Part shown: positions 18,609-27,277 of the stretch, piece by piece
Position numbering within the stretch: position 1 is the first letter of the stretch
Layout: every line of letters begins with the position of its first letter
NCBI GenBank assembly: GCA_965201115.1
Contig: OZ241745.1
Location: forward strand, 3,348,001-3,412,000
Length of the DNA stretch: 64,000 nucleotides
Direction: 5' to 3'
From: JANQOH01 sp965201115
GTDB taxonomy: Bacteria > Pseudomonadota > Alphaproteobacteria > UBA7887
The notes under the pieces: model-generated
Seen by the model: the letters and a program-made list of their open reading frames with translations, nothing else
Databases searched by the model: none
What the model was told of the DNA's origin: nothing
Made by a program: the position numbers and the translations under genes

Positions 18609-19676
18609 TCAGCGGCCGCCTCCGAAACCATCGTCAGGCCCGCCGGTCAGACGGCCTTCGTCATCGTAGATTTGTTCGCGGCTTGCCGTGAAGCCGAGCG
18701 GCCACAATCCCAGGCTGCGGGCGGGCCAGTGCCCGTCGAGCCACGGATCTTGCTCGGGCGCCGCGGCCGGCGGCGCGCGGGGCGTTTCCGGCTCGGGCTC
18801 GCACGCGAGGCGCTCGAACTCGACCGTTTCCGCCTCGAGGTTAACCGCGCGCGCGCGCCACCCGGCCGCCCGCCACGCGACGGCATGGCCATGACCGCCG
18901 CCCGCTCGCGGATTCGACCACCACGAACGATGCAGACGCGCGGAGTTCGGAAGGCGGAACCCCAGTATCCCCTCGATTTCCCGGAAACCGGTCTGCCACA
19001 CGGCGCCCGGCGCGAGCAGAAGATGGCGATACAGGGGCGCGTATTTGCTCCGCGCCGCGGCGTCGAGCGCGGCGCGCTCCCGAATCGCGTCGATCGACGG
19101 GCGCGCCCGGGCGCGCCCGTTCCCCCGCATTGTCTTGTGGGCGCCGGCGCCCAGTTCCGGCATCCATTCCATGGCGTCGTCCTCCTCCCGGTAATGCGCC
19201 TGCCCCGGCGGCTGCGCGCCGATATCGGCGCCGATGTATCCGCGCCCGGCGCCTCTGGCGAGCAGCTCGCCGCCGTCGTCGGCCGGCGGCATGGGCCCCG
19301 GGTCCCACGGGACAGGGTCGTCCCGGAGCTCCGGCGTTGCGGGCGCGTCGTCGGCGAGGCCGCCGGGCCGCGGCGGCGGTTCCCGTTCGGGCTCCGCGCG
19401 CACGAAAGCCAGCGTTTGCGCCTCGAGATCCACGGCGCTGGCGAGCCATCCAGCGGCGCGCCACGCAAGCGCGTGGCCGTGGCCGCCGCCCGGCCCCGGA
19501 TTCGCCCACCACGAACGGCGCCGGCGCGCCGAGTCCGGCAGGCGGAAGCCGAGGATACCCTCGATTTCGCGGAAGGTCGCGGCCCATTCCGGCCCGGAAA
19601 CGCTCAGAAGGCGGCGATACAGCGGCGCATACTTGCCGCGCGCCGCGGCGTTGCGTACGATTTGCTGACGGTCCAT
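18609..19676 (-). CDS. Protein with two copies of a small conserved domain
   Basis: This 355-residue protein holds two copies of an 80-residue domain, at about 14-93 and 209-289. Each runs KYAPLYRRLL/KYAPLYRHLL, then FREIEGILGFRLP, SARxxRSWWxNP, GHGHAxAWRAAGW and xVxLEAxTxxF. I recall a short domain of this shape in proteins linked to nuclease or defence loci (DUF7662, from memory). The linker and tail are acidic and Pro-rich. GGAG lies 6 bases before the ATG at 19676. It precedes the PIN gene by 9 bases. Function unknown; the duplicated domain and location suggest a regulatory or antitoxin role, which is inference. Confidence 0.75.
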   Translation of the reverse strand: MDRQQIVRNAAARGKYAPLYRRLLSVSGPEWAATFREIEGILGFRLPDSARRRRSWWANPGPGGGHGHALAWRAAGWLASAVDLEAQTLAFVRAEPEREPPPRPGGLADDAPATPELRDDPVPWDPGPMPPADDGGELLARGAGRGYIGADIGAQPPGQAHYREEDDAMEWMPELGAGAHKTMRGNGRARARPSIDAIRERAALDAAARSKYAPLYRHLLLAPGAVWQTGFREIEGILGFRLPNSARLHRSWWSNPRAGGGHGHAVAWRAAGWRARAVNLEAETVEFERLACEPEPETPRAPPAAAPEQDPWLDGHWPARSLGLWPLGFTASREQIYDDEGRLTGGPDDGFGGGR

Positions 19677-19907
19677 GACGTTCTCCGTGCAATGTTCGTT
19701 TCGCGTTTTCCGCGGGCGGCGGCGCGAAACGGCGCGTTTCGGCGCCAGCCGCCGCCCCGATTCGCCAACCATTACTGACTTACTGGACTCGATCCCCGCC
19801 TGTCAACCCCCTTGGCGCGCTCCGCCGCCGACAAAACCGCTTTTATCGACGCCGCGCGCACGTCTATGATGCCCCGGCCGGCGCGGGAGCCGGAACGGAG
19901 GGCGGGC

Positions 19908-20762
19908 ATGAGCGAACATGCGGCGGAAATCGCCGAAGCCGAGGCGCAAGGCGAAATCGCCGAACTGTACACCGACATTCGCCGGCGCATGGGCATCGGC
20001 ATGGTGAACCTGATCTACCGCCGGATGGCGGCCCGGCCCGGCGTTCTGCCTTGGGCGTGGGCGGCGCTGCGGCCGCTGTTTACGGGCGGCGGCGTTGCCG
20101 AGGCGGCGGCGGAGCTCCGCGCCGGCTTGGACGACGGCGGCCTCGAGGCCGTTTCGCGCGAGGCATTTTTCGCCGCCGGGCTGAACGACCACAGCCTGCG
20201 CACGGTGCGCATGATTCTCGACGACTACAACCGCGGCAATCTCGCCAACCTCTTGGCGATCGGCGCGCTGGCCGCGTTTCTCGACGGCGGCGGGCCGGCG
20301 CGCCCGCCGCGCCCGGCCGACGAATCGGCCGCCGAGGCCCGCCCCCCGCGCCTCCCGCCGATCCGGAAGCCGGACGCTCTCGACGAATCGACCGCCGACC
20401 TCGTCCGCCAGCTCGCCGCGCCCGTGGCGCCGGAGGGCAGCCCCATGATCCCGAGCCTGTATCTTCACTTGGCGCCGTGGCCGGCGTGGCTGGCGATGGC
20501 CGCCGCGACGGCGCTGACGCCGAGCCGGCTCGCCGCCGCGCGCGGCGAGGGCCGCGAACTTTACGGCCGCGCGCAACCGTCCATCGCCGCGCTCGCCGCG
20601 GACATGGCGCCGGCGGCGAGTATCGAGGCGCCGGCGGCTTCCGAGCTCGCCGCGCTCGCGAAAACCGCCCGAACGTTCGCGGAAGGGCCGATCGCGAGCA
20701 TGGTCGTGCTCGGCAACCGGATGCGATCGATTCTGCCCGAAATCCCCCCGCACCGCCACTGA
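19908..20762 (+). CDS. DehI-family (2-haloacid dehalogenase-like) protein
   Basis: This 284-residue protein resembles the DehI group of DL-2-haloacid dehalogenases. The N-terminal half has GEIAELYTDIRRRMG, VNLIYRRMAARPGVLPWAW and ILDDYNRGNLANLLAIGAL, matching the first DehI repeat (YEDIR, LATFPGYLPLAW, FNYGN). The second half repeats the pattern more loosely (IPSLYLHLAPWPAWLAMA), in keeping with the pseudo-dimeric DehI fold. GGAGGG lies 5 bases before the ATG at 19908; a further upstream in-frame ATG has no such site. The actual substrate is unknown, since most family members are uncharacterised. Confidence 0.7.
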   Translation: MSEHAAEIAEAEAQGEIAELYTDIRRRMGIGMVNLIYRRMAARPGVLPWAWAALRPLFTGGGVAEAAAELRAGLDDGGLEAVSREAFFAAGLNDHSLRTVRMILDDYNRGNLANLLAIGALAAFLDGGGPARPPRPADESAAEARPPRLPPIRKPDALDESTADLVRQLAAPVAPEGSPMIPSLYLHLAPWPAWLAMAAATALTPSRLAAARGEGRELYGRAQPSIAALAADMAPAASIEAPAASELAALAKTARTFAEGPIASMVVLGNRMRSILPEIPPHRH

Positions 20763-20777
20763 CGCGCCGGCGCGCTT

Positions 20778-21485
20778 CTACCAGGCTTCGTGGAAAGGCC
20801 GCAGATCGACGTCGAACGTCCAGCCGGAACGATCCTGGTGCGCGACGTGGTAGATCGTATCGGCTATGGCGTCGGGTTTGCAGAAGTAATCGTCGGGCTT
20901 GTCGGGCGCCAGGCGCGGGCGGGTCCACGGCGTATCGATGGCGGCATCGACCGTGACATAGGCGACATGCACGCCTTGCGGCCCGAAATCGCGCGCCATC
21001 GACTGCGCCAGAATGCGTTGCGCCGCCTTCGTGGGCGCGAAGGTCGCGAAACGCGGCTTGCCGCGCCAGGCCGAGGTGTTGCCGGTGACGACAAGCGCGC
21101 CCCTGCCCGCCTCGATCATCGCCGGAACGACGCATTGCGCGAGCGCCATCAGCGCCGTGACGTTGATACGGAAGTTTTTCTCCAGCCGCGCCGGGTCGGC
21201 CTCCAGCGTGGGCAGAAACCCGCCGGCGACCGCGTTGTGGATGGCGGCGGAGGGCGGCCCCATCTCTTCCGCGGCGCGGGCGCAGGCCGCGCGCAACATG
21301 TCGAGATCGCTCACATCGCACGGGTAGCCCCGCGCGCCTTCGATTTCCGCTTCCAGCCGCCGGAGCCGCTCCTCGGTGCGCGCCAGCAGCGCGACCCGGT
21401 ACCCGCCGCGCGCGAAGCGGCGCGCGCAAGACGCGCCCGTGCCGTCGCCGGCGCCCGTGATTATGCAGACCTTGTCGTCGCTCAT
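20778..21485 (-). CDS. Short-chain dehydrogenase/reductase lacking the catalytic Tyr
   Basis: This 235-residue Rossmann protein has an N-terminal cofactor site of the form TGAGDGTGASCARRFA, then LLARTEERL and HNAVAG in place of NNAG. At the active site the usual YxxxK reads FxxxK (FATFAPTKAAQRILA), so the catalytic Tyr is replaced by Phe. I recall a proteobacterial SDR subgroup with this exact FAPTKAAQRILA stretch, so the change is probably ancestral and not damage. It overlaps the acyl-CoA ligase stop/start by ATGA and probably works in the same pathway. Oxidoreductase activity is uncertain. Confidence 0.85.
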   Translation of the reverse strand: MSDDKVCIITGAGDGTGASCARRFARGGYRVALLARTEERLRRLEAEIEGARGYPCDVSDLDMLRAACARAAEEMGPPSAAIHNAVAGGFLPTLEADPARLEKNFRINVTALMALAQCVVPAMIEAGRGALVVTGNTSAWRGKPRFATFAPTKAAQRILAQSMARDFGPQGVHVAYVTVDAAIDTPWTRPRLAPDKPDDYFCKPDAIADTIYHVAHQDRSGWTFDVDLRPFHEAW

Positions 21486-22960
21486 GGCCGTTCTCCCTGC
21501 CCGCGCGCCCGTTCGGCGCGCAATTGCGATCGCCGCACCTTCCCCGCGTCATCGCGGAGCGAAAACGAGACGAATTCGTAGGTGCGCGGGGTCTTGTAGC
21601 GCGCGAGCCGCTCCTCGGCGAAGGCGCGCAGCGCGGCTTCGCCGAGGCGGCCGCGCCAGCCCGCGGCAGGCTGCACGATGGCGTGGACCAGCTCCCCCAT
21701 ATCGTCGTCGGGCAAGCCGATGGCCACCGCCGTATCGACTCCGGGGTGAGCCGACAGCGCCGCCTCGATTTCCGCCGGATAGATATTCGCGCCGCCCGAC
21801 AGAATGAGATCGCCGCGCCGGTCGGCGAGATACAGATAGCCATCTTCGTCGAGCCATCCCATGTCGCCGATGCTTTCCCAGCCTTCAGCGTCGGCGCGCC
21901 GCTCGGCGCCGATGTACCGATAGGTGCTGCCGGGGCCGTCGGCCGGCATCATATAGACTTCGCCGATCTCGCCCGGCGCGCATTCGCGGCCCGTTTCGTC
22001 GAGTATGCGCACGCGCGACCCGCGCACGCACTTCCCCACCGATCCCTTGCGTTCGAGCCACTCGGTTCCGGATATCCATGTCGCGCCGACCGCCTCGGTG
22101 CCGCCGTACAGTTCCCAGACACGCTCCGGGCCCAGCCATTCGATCCACTTCTCCTTGAGCCATACGGGCATCGGCGAGGCGACATGGCCGACAACGGCCA
22201 GGCTGGAGAGATCGAAGCCGTTGCGGGTTTCTTCCGGCAAGCGCCATATCCGGTGCATCATCGTCGGTACCATCATCGTCCACTGGACGCCGTGCTCCTC
22301 GATGGCGCGCAGCGCCTCCAGCGCGTCGAAGCGCGCCAGCCCGGCGACCGTGTTGCCGCGGAACAGCGCATGGTGCGCAAACAGGAACGGCGCGTTGTGG
22401 TAGAGCGGGCCGGGATTGAGAACCGCGCCGCCGTTCGGAAGGCCGAGCAGCGGCTCGTCGGGGTCGACCGCCGCCGGGTTGCCGTCGACGATGATTTTCG
22501 GCCGCCCGGTCGAACCGCCGCTCGACATCGCCTTCCAGTGGCGCGCCGCGCGGGGGGCGAGCGGCGCGTCGTCGTGGCCGCGGGCCTCGCGCTCGTCGAA
22601 CGCCGGCAGGCCCGACGCGGCGGCGGCGGGGCCGGTCCCGACGATCAGCCGCGGCGCCGCGAGCGCGCAGATCGCCCGCAACTCCGCCGCCGGCAGCGCG
22701 GCCGAAACGACATGCGGCGTGGCGCCCAGCTTCCACAGCGCGAAGCAGGCGACATGGAACGGAAGCCCGTTCGGCAGCGCGAGCGTGACGAGATCGTCGG
22801 CGGCGACCCCGCGCGCCGCGAGCGCCCGCGCCATCCGGTTCGCGCGGCTCTCCAGCTCCGGCCACGTCAGGCGCCCGTCGGGATAGACGAGGCAAACGCG
22901 CCCGCCGCCTTGCGCCGCGGCGTAATGCGACGGGATCGAGCCCAGGGGAATCGGTTCCAT
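21482..22960 (-). CDS. AMP-dependent acyl-CoA synthetase/ligase
   Basis: This 492-residue adenylate-forming enzyme activates a carboxylic acid to its CoA thioester. It has the P-loop-like MSSGGSTGRPKII, the ELYGGTEAVGATWISG core motif, GDMGWLDEDGYLYLADRRGDLILSGGANIYPAEIE, and the hinge and C-terminal part ending with the catalytic-Lys region RDDAGKVRRSQL. The overall look is closest to bile-acid-CoA or aryl-CoA ligases, but the substrate cannot be read from sequence. It is the first gene of a two-gene unit with the SDR (ATGA overlap), suggesting a small catabolic pathway. Confidence 0.87.
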   Translation of the reverse strand: MEPIPLGSIPSHYAAAQGGGRVCLVYPDGRLTWPELESRANRMARALAARGVAADDLVTLALPNGLPFHVACFALWKLGATPHVVSAALPAAELRAICALAAPRLIVGTGPAAAASGLPAFDEREARGHDDAPLAPRAARHWKAMSSGGSTGRPKIIVDGNPAAVDPDEPLLGLPNGGAVLNPGPLYHNAPFLFAHHALFRGNTVAGLARFDALEALRAIEEHGVQWTMMVPTMMHRIWRLPEETRNGFDLSSLAVVGHVASPMPVWLKEKWIEWLGPERVWELYGGTEAVGATWISGTEWLERKGSVGKCVRGSRVRILDETGRECAPGEIGEVYMMPADGPGSTYRYIGAERRADAEGWESIGDMGWLDEDGYLYLADRRGDLILSGGANIYPAEIEAALSAHPGVDTAVAIGLPDDDMGELVHAIVQPAAGWRGRLGEAALRAFAEERLARYKTPRTYEFVSFSLRDDAGKVRRSQLRAERARGQGERP

Positions 22961-23087
22961 GCGTCGTGCGCCGCTCCGCGCCGTTCCGTGCGATTTCCGC
23001 GTTCGGTTCGCCGCCCCGCGCCGCTCTTGCGCGCCGGCGCCCCGCCGGGCTACGATACGCCGTTCCCATTACTACGAAAGGCGCGGC

Positions 23088-23921
23088 ATGTCTCCAACCA
23101 TTGACGTCGATGCGCTCCCGGCGGTGAAAACCCGGGCGATGTTTACCGTGAACAACGGCGAAACGCCGGTGGCGCTGGTGAAGCGCCCCGGCGACGGCCC
23201 GGATGATCGCACCGGCGCGTTCGAATCGCGCGAGATCGTGGTGCGCGACGGCCGCCCCATCGCCGACCGGCTCGAGCTCGACCGCCACGGCTTCGTCTTG
23301 CGCGCCTGCGCCACCGCGGTGCGCGATTTCGCCGATGACGAGGAAGTCCGCCGCGTGTGGTACCCCGAGGTCATCGCGCTGACCAGGCGCGAGACCGGCG
23401 CGTCGAAGGTTGTCGTTTTCGACCATACCCGCCGCATCGACGACACGGCAGCCCAGGAGGCGATGGGCGTCCGCGGCCCCGCGCAACTCATGCATAACGA
23501 CTTTACCGAGGCGTCCGCCGCGCGGCGCGTTCGCGACCTGTTGCCGCGCGCCGAGGCCGAGGCGCGCCTGCGCGGGCGCTTCGGATCGGTCAATGTCTGG
23601 CGGCCCCTGCGCGGCCCGGTGCGCACCTCGCCGCTCGCAATCTGCGAATACGGCAGCATCGCCGACGGCGACCTGATCGCCGCCGAACGCCGCTACGAAG
23701 GGCGCACCGGCGTCATCTACCACATGGCGTGGAACCCCGCGCAGCGCTGGTACTACTTTCCCGATATGACGCCCGACGAAACCGTGCTGTTGAAATGCTA
23801 CGATTCCTCCGACAGCGCCGCGCGGTGGACCGGCCACGGCGCGTTTCCCGACCCGTCGTCTCCGCCCGGCGCGCCGCCGCGCGAGAGCATCGAGGCGCGG
23901 ACGCTCATGTTTTGGGACTGA
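23088..23921 (+). CDS. CmcJ/NvfI-like non-haem iron oxygenase family protein
   Basis: This 277-residue protein matches the CmcJ/NvfI group, relatives of Fe(II)/2-oxoglutarate enzymes that act in secondary metabolism. Landmarks are VVVFDHTRR (108-116), MHNDFT with likely metal ligands His136 and Asp138, a conserved R-rich helix, and SVNVWRPLRGPVRTSPLAICE, followed by MAWNPAQRWYYFPDMTPDETVLLK. The ATG at 23088 opens the conserved region; no strong ribosome site is seen. The next gene begins inside its 3' end. The substrate is unknown. Such proteins are common as stand-alone genes in proteobacteria. Confidence 0.85.
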   Translation: MSPTIDVDALPAVKTRAMFTVNNGETPVALVKRPGDGPDDRTGAFESREIVVRDGRPIADRLELDRHGFVLRACATAVRDFADDEEVRRVWYPEVIALTRRETGASKVVVFDHTRRIDDTAAQEAMGVRGPAQLMHNDFTEASAARRVRDLLPRAEAEARLRGRFGSVNVWRPLRGPVRTSPLAICEYGSIADGDLIAAERRYEGRTGVIYHMAWNPAQRWYYFPDMTPDETVLLKCYDSSDSAARWTGHGAFPDPSSPPGAPPRESIEARTLMFWD

Positions 23922-24736
23922 GCGCGGCGGGCGCGGGCGTCCGCGCCCTTTTCGCCGCCGCCTTCTGCGCCGCCGCGCCGCCGGCGGGAGCGCACGATTT
24001 CCGCATCCAGCCCGACCGGTTCCACGCCGAGCCGGGCGCGCGCATCGGCGTCCGGCTCTATATCGGCGACGGGTTCGGCGGCCTGCCGCGCCTGCGCGAT
24101 CCCGCGCATATCCGGCGCTTTTTCGTCCGCGGCCCAAGCGGCGCCGCCGCGCCCGTGCCCGGAGAGCGCAACCGCGTGACGGTCGGCGAGATCGGTCCGC
24201 TCGAACGCGGCGCCCATATCCTGGGCTACGAAAGCGCGTGGATATTCACGACCATCCCCGCGGACATCTTCGAAGCGTATCTGACAAAGGAAGGCTTCGG
24301 CGCCGCGCTCGCGGCCCGCTCCGCGCGCGGCGAGGCCGGCGCGCCGGGCCGCGAAGCCTATGCGCGCTCGGCGAAGGCCGTCGTCCATGCCGGCGGCGGC
24401 GCGGAAGGCTTCGACGCCGTGCTCGGCCTGCCGCTCGAGCTGACGCCGGAACAGCCGCCCGCGGCGCTGCGGCCCGGCGCGACGCTCGCCGTGAGGCTGT
24501 TGCTGCATGGCGCGCCGCTCGCCGGCGCCGCGGTGACGGCCTACCCCGCCGCCGACCCCGGCGCCGCCGTTTCCGCGAACACCGATTCCGCGGGGCGCGC
24601 GGAGCTCGTCCTGCTTCATGCCGGGCCGTGGCTCGCGCGCGCCGTTCACATGCGCCCCGCCGCCCCCGAGCGCGAAGGCGCCGATTGGGAAAGCCTCTGG
24701 GCGTCGCTGGCTTTCGCCGTTCCCGAAGCCGAATGA
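23912..24736 (+). CDS. Exported DUF4198-like protein
   Basis: This protein of about 274 residues has a hydrophobic leader (RALFAAAFCAAAPPAGAHDF) with probable cleavage before HDF, followed by the DUF4198 pattern: HDFRIQPDRFHAEPGARIGVRLYIGDGF, later VLGLPLELTPEQ, an LRPGATLAVRLLLHGAPLAGAAVTA beta domain, and a final ENTDSAGRAELVLLHAGPWLARA-like stretch. The family is often linked to metal uptake or periplasmic carrier roles, but this is not certain. The start is unclear: TTG at 23912 fits coupling to the overlapping oxygenase gene, since no ATG or GTG lies closer to the signal peptide. Confidence 0.75.
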   Translation: MGLSAAGAGVRALFAAAFCAAAPPAGAHDFRIQPDRFHAEPGARIGVRLYIGDGFGGLPRLRDPAHIRRFFVRGPSGAAAPVPGERNRVTVGEIGPLERGAHILGYESAWIFTTIPADIFEAYLTKEGFGAALAARSARGEAGAPGREAYARSAKAVVHAGGGAEGFDAVLGLPLELTPEQPPAALRPGATLAVRLLLHGAPLAGAAVTAYPAADPGAAVSANTDSAGRAELVLLHAGPWLARAVHMRPAAPEREGADWESLWASLAFAVPEAE

Positions 24737-24779
24737 CGCCGGCGCGCCCGGATCGGGCGCCGCGCAAGCCCGGCCCGCC

Positions 24780-25928
24780 CTACTCCGCCGGCGTGAGCCG
24801 CGTCCATGCCGCGGGATCGACATCCGCGTCCTCCGCCGCCATCAACACGCGGTTTTCCGCGCCGGCGTAGAACGCGCCCGCCGCGCCGCCCGGTATCTCG
24901 AATATCCGCCCGGTCCGCGGGTCCGCCAGGTCGCGGCGGTAGCCCGCCCAGGCGATGGGCGCGCGCAGGCCGCGTTCGATTTCCGCCGCGCCGCCGGCCT
25001 CCGCGCCTTCGCGGCGTTCGCTCAGAAACCCCTCGGCGCCCGCGTTGAGCCGATGCAGAATCGCCGGCCCGCCGCCCTCGTATTCGCGCATGGCGCCGAT
25101 CGACCGCGCCACCGCGTCGGTCCATGCCCGGTTCCAGGCCGCGGAAACGAGCATGAAATCGAACAGCGGCGCCAGTTCGTCGAACTCCTCCTCCGGCGCG
25201 TACCACGACACCGCCTGATCGACGAAACTCGCGGTCTGCGAGACCGTTCCGCCCGCCGGGTTCGGCAGCGCGATCTCCGTGACGCCGATCGACACGAACA
25301 CGCGTTCCCGAATCGCGCGGCCCCGCACCGTGTAGCCGATGTCGAAAATGCCGGCGTCGCCATAGACGTCCGCGCCGCCGCCCATGATCCGCAGTCGGTC
25401 GAACGCCGCCGCGCCGATCTCGCCCGCCAGCCGCGCCTCGATGCGGTCGGCGATCGCCGGCAGCCGGCGCGCGCCGAGAATGCGCAAGTCCCCGCGCCCC
25501 TTGCGATGGACGCCCATGAACAGTTCGTCGATATAGCCCTGCACGCCGAACGAGCGCGCCGGCGCCAGGCAACCCATTGCGCCCTCCGACGCCGCCCGTT
25601 CGTAAAGCGCGTTCGCCGCGGGCTCGCTCGACCACGCGCGCATCGCGCCGGGCAGGACCTCGAACCCGGCGAGGCCGTCGCTCCGCACGCTTTCGAACGC
25701 CACCGTCACCGGCATCGACACGCATTCGGGATTCGCAGTCCACCGCAGCCCGCCGCGGCTGTGCCAGCCTGCCGGCGCGCGCGCCGAAAACGCGACGACG
25801 CCCGGCGCGAAGCCCCCCGTATCGACAATGGCGACGGCCGTGAAGACCGCGCCGCTCTCCCCCCGCGCGGCCGCGGCGCAGAACGCGCAAAAGGCGCAGA
25901 AAAACGCCGCCGCCGCGCGCGCTTTCAT
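24780..25928 (-). CDS. Exported protein of unknown function
   Basis: This 382-residue protein starts with a strong Sec signal (MKARAAAAFFCAFCAFCAA) that has three Cys, so a lipoprotein site cannot be excluded. The mature part is mixed alpha/beta with several Trp-rich stretches (APAGWHSRGGLRW, SWYAPEEEFDELAPLFDFM, SAAWNRAWTDAV) and Cys near NPECVS and GCLAPA. I do not recognise a family. Its ATG overlaps the cupin gene stop (ATGA), so the two genes form an operon. A periplasmic location is inferred from the signal only. Confidence 0.8.
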   Translation of the reverse strand: MKARAAAAFFCAFCAFCAAAARGESGAVFTAVAIVDTGGFAPGVVAFSARAPAGWHSRGGLRWTANPECVSMPVTVAFESVRSDGLAGFEVLPGAMRAWSSEPAANALYERAASEGAMGCLAPARSFGVQGYIDELFMGVHRKGRGDLRILGARRLPAIADRIEARLAGEIGAAAFDRLRIMGGGADVYGDAGIFDIGYTVRGRAIRERVFVSIGVTEIALPNPAGGTVSQTASFVDQAVSWYAPEEEFDELAPLFDFMLVSAAWNRAWTDAVARSIGAMREYEGGGPAILHRLNAGAEGFLSERREGAEAGGAAEIERGLRAPIAWAGYRRDLADPRTGRIFEIPGGAAGAFYAGAENRVLMAAEDADVDPAAWTRLTPAE

Positions 25929-27097
25929 TGCGCCGCGCTGTCGGCGTAACGGAACTCCATCGTCCGGCAATGGTAGTGGTAGCCGCCGTCCTGCACGATC
26001 AGCCAGTGCGCCCATTCGGCGCCGTCGTTGCGGTGGGAATGCGCCGCCCCCGGCGGCGTCACGACCGTCCCGAACGGCGCCCACGCGACGCGCTCGCCCT
26101 CCACGAGCGAACTGCCTTGCGGCGCGTTCACCGCCAGCGAAACCGCCACCGAATTGTGCCGGTGCGCGAGCTGCGACCCGAACGGCGGCAGCTGGTTCAT
26201 CGCGAAGGTCAGGCCCGGCGCGACATTGCGGCCGCGCTCCTGCGCCGACGAGGAAAACACGACGGCGATCCCCGGCGTGCGCGTCCCCGTCAGCTTCGGG
26301 CGGATCTCCGCCATGCGCCTGGCGATCTCCGCCGCCGGGTAGAGCACGGCCTCCATGCGCGCGCATTCCGGCGGCGGCGGCGCCAAGCCGTCGAACGCCA
26401 GCGCCGGCGCGTTCGTGACGGCCCACAGAACGGCCGCGTCGCCATCCGCCGCGTGTATCGTCTCCCCGCCGCCCGGCAGGGCGAAGACGTCGCCCGCGCG
26501 CCAGCGAATCCGGTCGCATCCCTTGGCGCTCTCGCCCGCGCCGTCGATGACGTAATAGAGCTCGGCGCTCGCGCCCGAGGCGAACGGCAGCCGCCCTCCC
26601 GCCGCGACGCGGATGTAGTGCGCCAGCACCAGCGGCGTGGTCGCGGGGAAGTCCAGCCCCATCGCCGGCCCCTGATCGACGGCGATGGCCGCGCTTCCCG
26701 TCGCCGGATCGAACGCGCGGTCGCGCTCTTCCGTAAACTGCCGGCACGGCACGGGCGGTTTCTCGATGGCGAACGCCACCGACGAATCGAAATAGCGCGC
26801 CCGCGCCGCGTAATCGGTCTCCGCGCCCGCCGCCGCGCGGCCGACCAGAAAGCGCGCGCCGTCCGGCCCCGCGCGCTCGCTGTGCGGCGCCCCCGCGGCC
26901 AGCGTAAACCGCTCGCCCGCGCGGCAGGTCACCGTGCGCCCGTCGAGCCCCACCGTAACCTCGCCCTCGAGCACGAACAGCGTGGCGCCGAAATCGTGCG
27001 TATGCGTTTCCGCCGCATATCCCGGCCGCCACGCGACTTCCGCGATCTCGCCGTACCCCCGCCGCGCCGCATCGGCGCGAAACGCTTCGACATTCAT
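25925..27097 (-). CDS. Three-cupin protein (single cupin fused to a bicupin)
   Basis: This 390-residue protein has a small N-terminal cupin (about 1-95: HTHDFGATLFVLEGEVTVG, then GAPHSERAG) joined to a bicupin (about 130-385). The second cupin holds SAELYYVIDGAGES and GDVFALPGG; the third holds AHRHNSVAVSLAVNA, PPGAAHSHRND and HYHCRTMEF. The bicupin resembles gentisate dioxygenase-like proteins. His pairs in the first and third cupins could bind metal; the second looks poorer in His. It is the first gene of an operon with the exported protein. A ring-cleaving or carbohydrate role is possible but not shown. Confidence 0.8.
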   Translation of the reverse strand: MNVEAFRADAARRGYGEIAEVAWRPGYAAETHTHDFGATLFVLEGEVTVGLDGRTVTCRAGERFTLAAGAPHSERAGPDGARFLVGRAAAGAETDYAARARYFDSSVAFAIEKPPVPCRQFTEERDRAFDPATGSAAIAVDQGPAMGLDFPATTPLVLAHYIRVAAGGRLPFASGASAELYYVIDGAGESAKGCDRIRWRAGDVFALPGGGETIHAADGDAAVLWAVTNAPALAFDGLAPPPPECARMEAVLYPAAEIARRMAEIRPKLTGTRTPGIAVVFSSSAQERGRNVAPGLTFAMNQLPPFGSQLAHRHNSVAVSLAVNAPQGSSLVEGERVAWAPFGTVVTPPGAAHSHRNDGAEWAHWLIVQDGGYHYHCRTMEFRYADSAAQ

Positions 27098-27130
27098 GTT
27101 CCACCGCTCCGGATCGAATATCCCTGTGCG

Positions 27131-27277
27131 TCAGTACAACCCGCCCGCCCGCGCGGCGCAACCGGGGCGCGGGCGGTCAGTGTCGATATCGGCGGCCGCG
27201 AAGAATGCGGCGCCGGCGCTTGCGCCCGCGGACGCAACGGACGTTCCCGCGGCGAGCCGCTTCCCCGATCCGCTCAT
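27131..27277 (-). CDS. Possible small protein (48 residues)
   Basis: A 48-codon frame (MSGSGKRLAAGTSVASAGAS to the stop) begins at an ATG overlapping the stop of the P-loop ATPase gene (ATGA), the same coupling used by true genes here. It has an Ala/Gly/Ser-rich stretch and then DIDTDRPRPGCAARAGG. No motif is recognised, and in such GC-rich DNA chance frames are frequent, so this is weak. It would be the last gene of the minus-strand ATPase operon. Confidence 0.25.
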   Translation of the reverse strand: MSGSGKRLAAGTSVASAGASAGAAFFAAADIDTDRPRPGCAARAGGLY

